Shown one piece after another: positions 49,601 through 60,902 of a stretch of DNA of 64,000 nt. This DNA is from Marthasterias glacialis (lineage: Eukaryota; Echinodermata; Asteroidea; Forcipulatida; Asteriidae). The stretch covers positions 10,267,498 through 10,331,497 of the forward strand of contig OU452226.1 in NCBI GenBank assembly GCA_911728455.2, in the 5' to 3' direction. The notes under the pieces were generated by a model that ran no database searches, was not told where the DNA came from, and worked only from the letters and a program-made list of their open reading frames with translations. Each line of letters starts with the position of its first letter. Positions within the stretch are counted from its first letter, which is position 1. The translations under genes were made by a program, and so were the position numbers.

Positions 49601-52600
49601 ATAGAAAGTTGGTTGTTCCCACACTGATCAATACCAGTACCTCCTACACTATATAATGTGATGTTTGCAACAAACATTGAGGGTACCAATTGGCGTCAAC
49701 ATGCGGTAGTTCAACGAATGTGTGTAGAACCGTGGTTAAACCCACATCTAATGAGCAGCTGTGTTTGCTGTCCGATCCGTGGGCACTGACAGTGGCGAAG
49801 GCGGAGTCGGTTTTGCAATGCAAAGGGAAAATACTCTGCCTGTGGGCTTTGCTGCACAAGCAGCCCAGGTTCCCCACATGGTTCCTCACGATCATGTTGA
49901 TAAGTCATTGCGTCACTCGTATCTGCTGCACGCCCAAAGCTTTCGCTACCTCCAGCACCTACGTTTGTGTGTCATATTTTACCAAAGATCACCCATTTCA
50001 TCATTTAAAAGCATTTCATATGGCAGAAACTGTTAATTCTGAGAAGACCTTAGTCTTTAAAGAACGCATGTAAAAGCCAAGTCCAAATATTAAACTTGTT
50101 CTTGCAGAGTCGTCTGATCAGTGGATGAAGCCACAGTTTGTGTGAAGTGGGCGTGGATTATGGTGGAATGATGTCACACTTACGAACATAGGACAAAGTT
50201 GGGTTGCCTTAATTGCCCTTGATCACGCGGGCTTATGCCGTTCTGCGCGCTATACATTTTGTGCGTTACTTTTGTGTACTCATTGGCAAACGGTTCAATA
50301 TGCGTTATATTAACTGAAAAGAATGAAAGTTAATGTTTCTTCTTGAAATAGGAAGTATGTCACAAGGAGTATCGATATCAATAAAAATCAGCTATACAGT
50401 TGCACCCTTCTTGTGATTGTAAAAATAAAATCTAATGACAAGATGTCCGTTCTCTTGCTAGGGGCAACGATGGTTCTCAGGCCAAAGTTTTCAGCGGCTC
50501 AGTTTTGGACAGACTGCTGCAAGCATGACGTCACCATAATCATGTACATCGGGGAGCTGTTTAGATATCTTCTTTCACGCCCAGAGGTATGGCAGTGTTT
50601 TATTTAGCGTGGCAATAATACAGTAAAACATCCTGGCTACGCCGCTGTACAAATCTGATCAATTTTTTACGTGTTATAACAGACACAGTCTCGGGATTTT
50701 TTTTATGAGAAGTTGCCGATCACAAGACCCTAAAATAGGCCACCCAAGGTGATGGCTAATAAGGGGGAAAGTGGAGAAGATAAGAAGAAATCAAACAGTA
50801 GAAAGATGACTGTTGATATTGCTTTTGAATTGGGACGGGTTAAAAGGTATGGGAGCAAGATATAGGTAGTAAATTCCCCAAAGTAAAGCAGTACATTGGC
50901 AGCAGCTTGATGAGACCACTAAGTATTAGCTTTGGGGACGTCTGCTGTGTACGAGGTTGTGAACGGGCAGAGAAACGTGTGGTGCGGCCACAGGTACGGA
51001 TACGCGGAACAACTTTTGTGACGCAACTAGAAAATGTGCTCTTACACATTAATGATACTGACTGTTTCAATCCACAGAGTCCAGAAGAGAAATCCAACAA
51101 GGTCCGAGTGGCTGTAGGCAACGGCCTGGGCAGTGACATCTGGGGCGAAGTGATGGAGCGGTTTAACATCGGACGGATCCTTGAGACGTACGGGGCGACC
51201 GAAGCTAACTTCGGCATCATGAATGTCGACAATAAGATCGGATCGGTGGGATGCTGGCCACCTTTACTTAGGGTAAATTATAATCCCAATTAAAAATGCT
51301 CGGTCCGAGTGCATTTGTAATTAGCTATTTTTTTTATGATTCGAGAAAGGTATTGCACGAAAAAAAGACTCCGCCGATGATAAGTGGTGAAAGAAAAAAC
51401 TAAAAATGAATTATTGTTGGGATCCCCATCTCACGTCCATCACCCATGTACAAACAATTTTGCAAGGTGCATGTATTTTGTGCACTGTCCGTGGCATCTT
51501 TTTCGTATATGCTTTTCGTTTTGAAACAGCATACTCTGTCAAAATTCGTTCAGAGAAAACATTCTAAAAGCACTCCTTCGGCGAAAAACATGCCATAAAA
51601 CATAAACCAATTTTCGAGTCTTACAAACGACCCAAAACCTGTAAAGATGTATACGACTGGTCATTGTCATTGATTCCCCAGGGAAATAATATGTCCATTC
51701 GAAACATTGTCTGATCCGAGCAAATAGCATTTGAAGGTCCCGAAAAAATCACACGTTGCTTATTTTGATTGCAGCAAGCGAATTAAGCACGTACACACAA
51801 ACAACTCCCAGGTCAGAACTGACCCGGATTCCGGGTTCCTTGGCCTGACCCATTTACGGGTCAGTTTTGATCCAGAGTCTGCTGTGTCAAACTGACCCGA
51901 AACTGTGTCAAACTGACAAACATTCTGAGTCGAAGTCCTCCCGTTTTTAAACCATTTTCCGGGTCAGCCTGACCCAGAAGTGGGTCAGGCCTACTGGGAC
52001 GGCTGGAATCCGGGTCAACCCTTGAGTTTTTAGAGAGTATAAGAACCAGTTGAAAGAAACCTTCGCGGGTTGGCTGTTTGTGTGTTTATTGAAAACCAGA
52101 TGATGGATATTTTACTCACCCCCAAAAAAAATAAATAAAAACCAAGTAAACAAACAAACAAACAAACCATCAAACAAACAACCCAACAAACAAACCCCTC
52201 CGATACACAATTTGGTTGGGGAAGATTACAATCGAGCAGAGTCAAAGTGGATCGTATTTAAAAAAAAAAAAAAAAACTAACAAAAAAACTAATAATATAT
52301 TGAAACAAGACGTGCCATAAATTATATACTTGAGGTAATGACTCTCTTTTGTTCTGATTCCGTAGATGTTTTGTCCGATCGAGTTGATCAAGTACGATTA
52401 CGAGTCAGCCCAGCCTGTTCGGGATGCAAAGGGCCGATGCATCAAGATTCCACCCGGTAAGTTTATTTTCAGCATGCGCGGACAACATTGGCCATTGTCA
52501 AAGATCAGTACCCCAAATTGTGTGACCCGACCATTTTACATGAAATAACAAACCTGTGAAATTTAAATATACATGATCCGCCGAGCTCAAGCCGTTTTTA

Positions 52601-55600
52601 CCTTGAAAAATAACAAAAATATTGAATTGCTATTTTTGTATTAGGAAGACCAAAGTTATTCACTTTCAAATGAGATATCGAACGAAAAAACAAATCCATC
52701 AACAAATAATGACAGACAATTTAGAAATGAATTTATTTTTGTGTGGAGCACAATAAACTCCTGCTTTGCCTGCTCAAATTCAGTCGGGTGCCTTGCGACA
52801 TAGAGACAAAATGCAGGCGAAATGACGTTGTAAATATAGCTGACTTCTGGGTGCCAGCTGCGGGCATGGCCATCGTATACACATTTTTTTCGTAGGTTGG
52901 TTGGCCGGGATAATAGTTTCAAAAACAACATTTTTACAGCCATCTGCACAGTCAGAACGCGAGATCCGAACGAATTGTTTTACCCATTTCTCAAAAATTA
53001 TAGCATTTCAAGCAAAAATATTTCAAGGGAAGTTTTCCACCATGACCATCTTTATAGCATGTAAGCTACGTTTAAATCTGTTCACATTTATATTTTCAAT
53101 CTTGCCAATGTTGTGCATGCCTTTTTAAAGCCCCAGCTCATCATTGATAAGAAAGAAAAACATAAATGTTCACAGATATTTTGACAAATATACCTTATAT
53201 GGTATAAACATAATGATGGTAGAAAACTTTCCTTGAAATATTTCTGCCTTATACGACAGCTCTGCTTAAGAAATGCACACAAAAGAGCCAAATTCATTTT
53301 TACCGTTTTCTCGCAAATGAAACAACGAAATGAGCTGGAATTTTCACAGGTTGGTTGTGTTACATTATATCTTAATTGGTGCAAAGGATTGAAACATTTA
53401 CGGACACTTCACCAATGTTGAGTAGGGGCTTTAATGAGTGTTATCATGTCGGTGAACTCTTAACCCATGGAGGTAAAGAAATAAGGATGCTTGTAAATGA
53501 AGATTGAAGGAATGCTTGTCTTTCTGAGAAGTCCTGTGTCGACGTATTATCGTCAGTAAAGTGTCCAAGACTGATTGAAGTGCTTTGGGAGCATTACCAA
53601 AAATGCGCAGAAAACAAAGTATAAATTGCGTATCTTTTCGAGAATTTTGCGAACATTATACAACTTGACTGATTTGTGCATGTTATGAAAACGCTGAAAA
53701 TAACAGTGGTTCAAGCTGTGTCGTCATGATTTCAGCAGGCCTGTGGCTGTGCATGGAAATAATTATGAACTTTCACCCAGATACTGCACACGCGCGCGCT
53801 TGCGATCAAATCACATAGGGTGCCGTCTTTGTCAAACTGCGACGTGACCCGCTGCGCGCACGCGCGCGTATGTAACTGGGTTATTCCATTGACTGCCATA
53901 ATCATGACGACACAGCCCCTTTAATGTCTTTGCATGGGAACCTTTTAAATTGTGCTCACGAGCTTCACAAGAAGTGTGAGTTCGCAAAAGACGTTCATGT
54001 AAACGCAGTGGGAGTTATGTCTCAGAAATTACCCAGTATTTTGATTCGCTTCATCATCCTGTCAAGACGAAAAATGCGCAGCTTCCGTTACTCCAAAAAC
54101 ACGTCAATCAAGCCAGAGCGGCGCTTGCATGGCGCCTTTCCAAGACTCGCACTGGCCCATAGCAACATCAAACTTGGTGACTGGAAAATATGGGACAGTT
54201 TTTTTCTTTTTTTCTGTTTCAACGCTGCTATAACGGGATATCTCCCTACAATTTAGAGGAACCCAACTGGGTGTGACGCCGACGAGGTACACTGATGATG
54301 CAGAGAAAGGAAGAAGGGGGTTTTTGAGACAAAGTGCGTCTCCAAAAACAATGTCAGGGGGATGTCAATGTTTCCTATGGCCAAGATGTATGAGGGGCAA
54401 AACATGATAGAGTTACCGGTTGATTTGGAGTTCAACTACATTATAATACAATACCTTGTCTGTAAACGGGTGATGGGTCGTTGTACTCCGGTCACAAGCA
54501 GCCTCGTGCATCGCTTTCTTTTTGGCTGTCTCTTTTCCAGTGCCGTAACCAGAGAGGAGGGGGGCAGGCTGGTGGGAGTCCCTCGCTTATAGAACCATTG
54601 AACTCCCCTTCAAAAAAAACCCCTAATAAACAAATAAATAAACAAACAAACAAACAAACAAACAAACAAATGAAAAATAAATAAATAAATAAAATAAATA
54701 AAACAAATGAAAAATGAAATAAAAGCAAAAAAAAATATTAAAAAAAAATAGATTGAAAATGCTCAAATGAATGGCTCGGTATATCCCCCGATTGCCCCCG
54801 ATTGCCCCCCCCCCTCCCCCAATAAAATATATCTGGTGCGTTGGGTTTTGTGAATGGTACATTCATCTAAACTTTTTTCAAACTTACTTATCAAAATTAT
54901 ATTCAGAGTTTGCAGAAAGCCTGCTCGCTGTCAATTCTTGTTGTGGTCTTTATACAGTTTTTTTTTTTAATTTTTCCTACATGTACCAGACTTGAAAAAT
55001 AACATTAAAAACATCTTGCACAGCACGTTTTGCAAAGATGAAAGACTTTCAGACGGAAGTCAATCATCTGTCATGACGATTTGTGAAGAATCCTTGCCAA
55101 CTCGCACCAGAGTTTTAAAAAACCTTCGGTTAAAAATTTACAATATTGTTATTATAATTTACTAAAGTTATAGTCTTTATGTGTTTTAAACTCGTCGGAA
55201 AAGAACTTCAAAGCACGGCGTGCACTCTTTGGAAGAGTTGTGTATGGTTTCATGCATGTATCAAATATCCTGAAAAATACTCCCTTTTGAAATTCTTTGG
55301 TTACAGTACGAAGATGCAACAACACTGTCAAGTTACTTAAAATAAAAAAGGTGTAGTTGAAAACCTGTTTGCTATTTTCCTTTGTTCTCTCTACAAATTA
55401 GAGAATCAAGTCTGAGATACTATTCACATGTTAATAATAATATGGGCAAGAGGGGACAAGAGGGTTGAACTGATATATAGACCTTTATCCGACTGCAGCC
55501 ATCTTTGTCAGGTTCCCTGTATACACAATGACACTGGTAGTTTAAATTCTCGATTTATAAAAAGGGATCAGACTGTTTCCCCTTACAACCTCAGTATGGT

Positions 55601-57753
55601 TACGATGATTCCAATGGAAGAAAAAGGAAATGGCTGCAATATGGTAAACGTTTATTACACTCTTCCAGTAATAACCTTAATGTACTTTTGCGAAAGGTTT
55701 GGCACAGTGCATGGATTTTCAGTCATGCTCTTTTTGATCTGAATCTGCCACAGTTTGTTACAGTGTTGATACAGGGTAAACAATTAAATTGTGGTTTGTC
55801 TGGTTGATTATTCTTCCTAGGTGACACTGGTCTCTTGCTCTGCCCGGTGAACAAGACGTTTCCCTTGGAGGGGTACGTTGGCAAGGAGGACTTAATGCAG
55901 AGGAAACTGGTCCACAACGTCTTGAGAGACGGTGATGTCTACTTCAACACAGGGGACCTGTTCGTTCAAGACGAGAATTACAACTTGTACTTCAAAGATA
56001 GATTGGGAGACACTTTTAGGTGAGGGCATGGACTTTAAATAGAAGTAGCCACTTGTCCCGATCGTGAATGAACCCATGACTGAAAACGTAAGCTAGACAT
56101 TTTTCACCTTTACGGAGTATTCCAGTTGTACCAACCATAGGGGGAAGGGAACGTGGTAGAAGCACTCGTTTCTTTTAATTAAGAAGGCATGCTTGAGATA
56201 TGATTCAATAACAGAGGAAATAAAGCTTTGCTAAATTCTGAGTAAAATTTAAAAGTTAAAATGATGTACAGATGTCAAGTTGCGTGAACGCTGGAAATTT
56301 GTGTCAAGAGCTGTGGTGACTTTTCAGTGAAAATAGCCAGTGGTGCAACTCCATGACCTCATCAATCCTCATCCATAAAACGTGGCAACGGTTCAAGAAA
56401 GAGTGAAGTCCAATATTTCTCTCTGAATTGTCAAGCTTGATCAAATTCAAAACAGCTTCTCGTTTTTTTTTTGCCCCGTCACGTCTCGTCTCCTCGGGGA
56501 CTTACGGAACTCCGACCATTGTGTGCATCCTCCGATTATGGAAAGAGACTCACCATAATATTTTGTTTCTGGCGACAGGTGGAAAGGTGAAAATGTGGCA
56601 ACGACCGAGGTTTCTCAAGTATTACATGAAGTGGACTGCGTATTTGAGGCCAACGTCTACGGTGTAACTGTACCAGGTGAGGAATGCTAGACCAAAATAC
56701 GAAAGTGATGTCTTGACATGTCTCCTTTCAAAATAGCGATTGATGTACCTTATTGTTTTTCTTAAGGGATGATGTGACGCTAATAACCTCAAGGTGGGTC
56801 ATCAGAATTGAGTGGCATCTGCTCATTGAGTGTGTCCGGCTCTGGCTTTACGCCAGAAGCATCACTGATGAATTTAAATTAAGCTGTCTGACCGTAGCCG
56901 TAGCCGAAGCCCTTAACCCTACCACGCCATAAAATGTGTTGTAATATAACAATAATAATAGCGGGATCTTATAATAGCGCACGTATCTACCAACAATTAG
57001 GTACCCAAGGTGCTTATTAAATTATCTTTAAGACAGGTTTTTTATTTTGTTTGATTTTCTCAATTATGAGAGCCATTTGTGTAGCACCTTGTAATGGTTT
57101 ACATGGTGTTGCGGTGCACTCAGCAGCCACTGCCAGAAACACCGGGGCAAAGCCCTTCTCTTAGCAATAAGTAAGTGTAACTGGTTTCTGGGTGCATTAC
57201 ACAACACACGGGACCTATGACTTTACATCCCATCCGAAGGACGAAGCAATAATGGTTAAGTGTCTTGCTTAAGGACACAAGTGTCAAGACCAGGACTCGA
57301 ACCCACACTCTGTTGATAAGATCAGAACACCAGAGCTTGAGTTCAATGCGCTTGTGGTGTGAATCTGTTTAAAAAAGACTTATTTCGATAGACTATAAGA
57401 TGCATACAATAATAAGCTCCAATCAAACGTCATATCCATTAATAGGTCACTACGGCAAAGCTGGAATGGCGGCCATTTTGCTGTACCCCAACTCAACATT
57501 TGACCCCGTGTCAATCTTCAAGTACGTCACGTCGCGTCTTCCAAACTACGCCTGCCCGAGGTTTCTGCGGCTGCCCAACTCACTGGAGCACACGAGCACG
57601 TTCAAACAGACGAAATCACGCCTCGTCCAGGAGTCCTTCGACCCGTGCCTGGTGAAAGATCCCATGTTCTTCTTCGATGTCGCCAAGCAGCAATACTCAA
57701 AGCTGGACGAAACTGCTTACGTGAAAATAACGAGAGGGGAGGTGCGAATATGA
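40651..57753 (+). CDS. Long/very-long-chain fatty acid transport protein / acyl-CoA synthetase, SLC27A2/A6-like, nine coding exons
   Basis: Takes up long and very-long-chain fatty acids and activates them with ATP and CoA to acyl-CoA at plasma membrane, ER or peroxisome. Exons: 40651-41131, 41476-41715, 46090-46248, 50462-50586, 51078-51272, 52366-52456, 55821-56019, 56579-56676, 57446-57753. All introns are GT-AG and the frame is kept throughout; 631 aa, the normal family length. Residues about 4-24 are hydrophobic (one N-terminal membrane segment). The AMP-binding motif [11 protein letters not shown] lies at about 235-245 across the exon 2/3 junction. VGNGL, the YGATE substrate/adenine motif, FNTGD at about 472-476 and the FATP signature [19 protein letters not shown] at about 490-508 follow. 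The C-terminus has [12 protein letters not shown] and GTFK-like STFKQTK with the catalytic-type lysine. [16 protein letters not shown] and NVYGV resemble SLC27A2/A6 more than A1/A4. Exon 1 is distinctly GC-rich. Nothing is broken. Confidence 0.95.
42286..42358 (+). tRNA. tRNA-Arg(TCT), array copy 1
   Basis: 73 nt, full cloverleaf: acceptor GTCCCCG/CGGGGAT (first pair G-U), D arm GCGTAACGGATTAGCGC, anticodon arm TTGGA-CTTCTAA-TTCAA with anticodon TCT, T arm CCGGGTTCGAATCCCGG. No intron. A T6 terminator follows (AGAAATGTTTTTT). Confidence 0.95.
42705..42742 (+). pseudogene. Truncated tRNA-Arg(TCT), 5' half only
   Basis: GTCCCTG acceptor strand, full D arm and the anticodon arm up to CTTCTA, 38 nt. 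The sequence then switches to GGTCATATTTGTTTTG, spacer sequence like that at 42050. The break is inside the anticodon loop, just past the anticodon. The A box is kept; the B box is lost. Confidence 0.9.
42968..43040 (+). tRNA. tRNA-Arg(TCT), array copy 2
   Basis: Identical to copy 1 over all 73 nt; terminator TTTT after AGAAACAAA. Starts 682 bp after copy 1. Confidence 0.95.
43389..43426 (+). pseudogene. Truncated tRNA-Arg(TCT), 5' half, second copy
   Basis: Same breakpoint (CTTCTA|GGTCATATTTG) as 42705-42742, duplicated with its unit. It differs by acceptor strand GTTCCCG. Confidence 0.9.
43651..43723 (+). tRNA. tRNA-Arg(TCT), array copy 3
   Basis: Identical to copies 1 and 2; T6 terminator. 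Starts 683 bp after copy 2. Confidence 0.95.
44001..44073 (+). tRNA. tRNA-Arg(TCT), array copy 4, weakened acceptor stem
   Basis: Occupies the position held by the truncated copies in the earlier units, but here the 3' half is intact. Acceptor strand GTTCCTG pairs with CGGGGAT through three G-U wobbles, so stability and charging may be lower. T7 terminator. Its upstream spacer has lost about 80 bp relative to the first two units. Confidence 0.85.
44549..44621 (+). tRNA. tRNA-Arg(TCT), array copy 5
   Basis: D arm reads GCGCAACGGATTAGCGC; otherwise as copy 1. T5 terminator. Its flanks are diverged from the 683-bp units. Confidence 0.95.
45118..45190 (+). tRNA. tRNA-Arg(TCT), array copy 6
   Basis: Acceptor strand GTCCCTG gives one extra G-U pair with CGGGGAT. 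The rest is identical; TTTT terminator 12 nt downstream. Confidence 0.92.
45588..45660 (+). tRNA. tRNA-Arg(TCT), array copy 7
   Basis: Identical to copy 5 (GTCCCCG acceptor, GCGCAA D arm). TTTT terminators at about 45671 and 45676. Confidence 0.95.
46162..46179 (+). promoter_or_regulatory. Paired CRE palindromes within SLC27A exon 3
   Basis: Two perfect TGACGTCA palindromes at 46162-46169 and 46172-46179, centred 10 bp apart (one helical turn), lie inside coding sequence for AMTSSDVM. They may bind CREB/ATF proteins, or be chance codon use. Confidence 0.3.
46396..46740. repeat. TTAA-flanked MITE family 1, copy C
   Basis: 345 bp, the cleanest copy. TTAA then AAGCCCC-type end AGCCCCAGCTCAACATTGGT, and right end ACCAATGTTGAGCTGGGGCT then TTAA: a 20-bp perfect terminal inverted repeat. 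The TTAA at both edges is the target duplication expected for piggyBac-type mobilisation. Confidence 0.88.
48953..49030 (-). repeat. tRNA-derived SINE head
   Basis: The minus strand reads GCAAGCTCAGTGGTCTAGCGG (A box), GACATCTGCTTTAGAATG, and GTGGGTTCAAATCCCA (B box), closely following the SINE head at 17884. Downstream on the plus strand is the AATAATATTATTTATCCCCGATG tail shared with that element. The anticodon stem is poorly formed, so it is not a working tRNA. Confidence 0.65.
49897..50098 (+). repeat. Dispersed repeat family 3, copy in SLC27A intron 3
   Basis: GATAAGTCATTGCGTCACTCG ... TCACCCATTTCATCATTTAAAAGC ... AAGTCCAAATATTAAAC; relatives at 23908-24122 (direct) and 20781-20998 (inverted). 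Confidence 0.55.
51320..51570 (-). repeat. MITE family 2, partial inverted copy in SLC27A intron 5
   Basis: The reverse strand carries the blocks ctgaacgaattttgacag, ctgtttcaaaacg, tatacgaaaaagatgccacggacagtgcac, matching 19860-19940. Confidence 0.45.
51810..52017. repeat. Small TIR element made of nuclear-receptor half-sites, in SLC27A intron 5
   Basis: Ends are TGACCCGGATTCC at 51820-51832 and its exact reverse complement GGAATCCGGGTCA at 52005-52017, so the block resembles a 198-bp MITE. Within 208 bp it has eight TGACCC/GGGTCA half-sites plus one AGGTCA. Arrangements: AGGTCA-n4-TGACCC at 51810-51825; everted repeats with 6-bp spacing (ER6) at 51846-51863 and 51970-51987; and GGGTCAGCCTGACCC at 51961-51975, a perfect IR3, the shape of an estrogen-response element. 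Confidence 0.65.
53125..53434. repeat. TTAA-flanked MITE family 1, copy D with internal deletion
   Basis: 310 bp, TTAA at both edges; ends AAGCCCCAGCTCATCATTG and CCAATGTTGAGTAGGGGCTT. About 35 bp shorter than copies A-C inside. An inverted half copy (aaatatttcaagggaagttttccaccatgaccatc, from about 52985) directly abuts it. Confidence 0.75.
54625..54750. repeat. (AAAC)n/(AAAT)n simple repeat
   Basis: Runs of aaacaaac and aaataaat units in SLC27A intron 6, next to a segment (54538-54590, gccgtaaccagagaggaggggggcaggc) like the GC-rich dispersed repeats at 1160 and 34600. Confidence 0.8.
57105..57355 (-). repeat. tRNA-derived SINE in SLC27A intron 8
   Basis: The minus strand shows a tRNA-like head with B box GTGTGGGTTCGAGTCCTGG (about 57292-57310), then a body CTTGTGTCCTTAAGCAAGACACTTAACC ... 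CTTCGTCCTTCGGATGGGATGTAAAG. This body resembles SINEs I associate with sea urchin and amphioxus genomes. It lies just upstream of the last coding exon. Confidence 0.65.
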
Positions 57754-58878
57754 ACTGGTTGTGAGTTCTTTTCACATCTCCAGTCAAACTATCTGAAATA
57801 ATGCTATAAGATATCCCTAATTGAATATTCCAGCTGGTAAATTTCGTTGAGCGTCCCATTCATCATTGACATGTTGTGTTAATTATCATTGTGAATAATG
57901 ATACCAGGTTTTATTTTAAAGTTTTGGTTTTTTTAAAGGTTTTTCCCCTTCAAGTTTGATTGATTGCCGTTAAATCATACACACCGGTGCTGAGCCAAAA
58001 ATGCAACTTGGGCCGTGTCCGAATGGGAGACTTTTAAGGACACTAGGTGGCAGCAGACTTACCAGGTATTTCAATTGTTCTCGGAAATGTGCACATGCTC
58101 ATAACTACGTAAACAATGAAAATTTACCTGGTAAGTCTGCTGCCCCCTATCGCTCCAAAGTCTCCCATAGGATGATGTGGCTGCGACTTCGGCTGTTGCT
58201 AAGTGTGTTGCTATGGGCAACCTAAGTTTCAACTCACGTGTTCACGTGACGATCAAGCTGAAGCCACAGCCAAAGCCACAGCCGCAGCTGCTAACACGGG
58301 CCTAGGTTTTGATGTGGCCTATAAAATGCCAGTTGTTTGTAGACTTTTAAAAATGTTCTGTGTTTAGGCCGCATTTCTTATACGCCACAAAAGTAAAGTG
58401 AACATAGTAGATATCGTAATTAGATTGTTTAGATGTGAATTCGTATGATTGTGCGACTATCTTGTTTTCTCCACATATATCTATTACCAGTAAATTGTGG
58501 GATGGGGTGGGGGAAGCGGCAGTAAAGACATAATGTGAGGGGGCTTTTGATGTATTGAACCATTTACTTTTGCATTTTGTAGATCGCATGGGGATGCAAG
58601 GGCTCTGAGCGGGAGTGTGGGGGTTCCTGTCCCATTGCCCAGGGCCTCTGGTTACTGTCTCTTACACATACAACCAAACCAAGGACGTGAACCATTTAGT
58701 GTCAAGAAACATTTCATCCCCAAAAAATGATAAAAATTGGCCTGACGCTTCGACCTTTAGCACAGTCTTTCTCAAAGGCTAAATTGTAAATGTAACTACT
58801 TAGGGCAAACCAGTCTTTTCAGAGTTCAAGGTTTTTAACGAATTAATTAAAGTGTTTAGTTGTTAAAATGAAAAATAT
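57754..58878. other. SLC27A 3' region and intergenic
   Basis: No clear AATAAA in the first few hundred bases after the stop, so the poly(A) site is not assigned. Positions about 58170-58300 form a MITE-like segment (gctgcgacttcggctgttgctaagtg...caaagccacagccgcagctg) related to 34960-35080. Positions 58015-58160 contain an inverted pair (ggagacttttaaggacactaggtggcagcagacttaccagg / cctggtaagtctgctgccccctat...aagtctccc), another fold-back repeat. Confidence 0.5.
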
Positions 58879-58952
58879 ATCCCCGCCGGGATTCGAACCC
58901 GGAACCTTTGAATTAGAAGTCCAACGCGCTAATCCAATTACGCCACGAGGAC
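58879..58952 (-). tRNA. tRNA-Arg(TCT), solitary minus-strand copy
   Basis: 74 nt. Same anticodon and T arms as the intronic array; the D loop has one extra base (GCGTAATTGGATTAGCGC) and the acceptor reads GTCCTCG/CGGGGAT with two G-U pairs. A T5 terminator follows the 3' end on the minus strand. It lies about 1.1 kb past the SLC27A stop, in the opposite orientation. Confidence 0.9.
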
Positions 58953-59139
58953 TTGTTGCTAAGTCTTGCGTTTTTAAAGTATTTCCCTCTTATCTCTTCT
59001 GCAAGGTAACCTTTAGTCAAATACAAGTTTTATTATTTCTATTTTATCTTTTTTTTTAATCATAGGATCGTCCTTTTTTGCATAATAATATCCAGTGAGT
59101 TAACCGCACACAGACAGAATGTTGTGCATAATGTTTGTT

Positions 59140-59275
59140 TGTTGGGTTGTTTGTTTGTTTGTTTGTTTGTTTGTTTGTTTGTTTGTTGAGTTGTTTGTTT
59201 ATTGGGTTGTTTGTTTGGTTGTTTGTTTGTTGGGTTGTTTGTTGTGTTGTTTGCTGGGGTTTTGGGTTTTGGGGT
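59140..59275. repeat. (TTTG)n simple repeat
   Basis: TTTG units interrupted by ttgggttg variants, giving artificial Cys/Val/Leu-rich frames on the plus strand. Confidence 0.9.
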
Positions 59276-60900
59276 TTTATCTTTTTAAAAAAAGGCTCAT
59301 GCCAGCTAAACCACCACTTTCTATTTTAAACGGCATACCTTTGTATAAAAAGTATATTTTCATTTAAAGAGATTTTTAAATGTTCACTTATAATTACGAC
59401 ACATCATGAAAATAGGGTAAGGAGAAACCGGCTTTTCAGGTACGTAAGAACCTATATCTGCAACACACCGTCTTCCTTTTTATGCTCTCGAGAAATAAGT
59501 ATTTTATGCCGTAGAATGATTTTGTAAAAACTGGAGACATTATAGAGCTTGTATTTTTAAAGCCTTTTATGAATACAAAGAAAATCAAAGTTGTTATTGT
59601 GTAAAATATGTATATATTTCTATGATATTTATATATGTGACTATTTCTTATCATATTAACGAGCTACCGTTCAGGGAAAAGGGTGGTGACTGTTTTGTTT
59701 TCAATTAAATTAGTTTGACGTTTGTATCAAAATCAATGTTTTGTTTGAAATGCAAGAAATTGTTAATATTCAATTAAATAGCTTCCAAAATGAGGATAAC
59801 ATGAAGGTCTGGCTCTAACAAGAAAGTAAAGACTGAAGTGCATTTAGACAATTATTACTGAAATTAAATTTTCTTCTTTTGTTTTTTCCTATTCTTTTAT
59901 TTGACCACAGTTTTGACATTGATACCATATTATTATTTGAAAGTAGCATCTTGATTGTGATACAAGAAAACAGACAAAAAGACCTGCTGCCCATTCGCTT
60001 AAATATTTTTGTAGACAATTGTATTCACTTGTTTATTTACAAAAACAGACAGTCATAATGTTGTATACAAGAGGCCATTGTGACAGTGATTTTGATTTTG
60101 ATTTGATTTATTTTGTATTTTTGGACGATGTTTTAGCTTCTGATTCAGGTGTTTGTTTTATTTTGGGTGAACTTTAATTATGAACATGTAGAACTTCCTT
60201 AGTTGTCGATTTTTTTTTATTATTATTATTATTTTTTGTTTTACTTCACGAGTGTCTTTTTTGATGAATAATGTATCGATTGACTTAATGGTTTCCCCCC
60301 ACTATTGACTCCGATAGGAAAGTATACCATCCAGTCTTCCTGCAAACAAAATTTGCCACTAGTTTAGGCGGCCTTGCCCGTATCATAAAATAATTGTATT
60401 CAACTGGTTTGGCACAAATCTGCCATTTTTAAAATCAAACAAAAACATACTTTTTCTAAAAAGTCTGTGTGCCCTTTTTGTTTTCGATAGCATAAATTGA
60501 TTTATCAGTGGTGTGGGTACTTTGATAGCATTGATGTGTTAAATTATAACTTTAATTCGTATATTTTGCAGTGAAGGCCGCCACCCGTTCTTTCGCCAAC
60601 CACGGATTGGGAATTGCTTGTGGCTGTGACGTTTTTTAAGAGAAATGTCAAGAGTTAGATGTGCCTCTTACAAACCTGAACAATCGTATGGTTCAATTGT
60701 AAATTGACAAATATTTCCAGTAAACCAGACAAAGCCTTGTAATGATCTATTATTCGTTATGAATAAAAACAATTGATGCAATTTAAAATTGCGTGATAAT
60801 GAAATTTCTGTTTTTGTTGTTGTTTTGTTTTATGTTTTGTTTTTGGGGTTTTTTGCATGCGCCGCACACAGACTGGCAGGTGTCCTGTTGCTCGGTGGCT
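59276..60900. other. Intergenic, AT-rich, nothing recognised
   Basis: No exon, repeat family or regulatory cluster that I can support. Confidence 0.4.
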
Positions 60901-60902
60901 GA

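Larger units (their letters stand above)
46249..50461 (+). other. SLC27A intron 3, repeat-rich
   Basis: Holds MITE family 1 copy C (46396-46740), a family-4-like segment (48714-48955), a tRNA-like SINE head (48953-49030) and a family-3 copy (49897-50098). No alternative exon with a supportable match was found. Confidence 0.6.
52457..55820 (+). other. SLC27A intron 6
   Basis: Contains two MITE family 1 copies back to back (about 52985-53118 inverted and partial; 53125-53434), simple (AAAC)n/(AAAT)n repeats, and E-rich GC islands of alternating CG at 53788-53868. No exon recognised. Confidence 0.5.
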
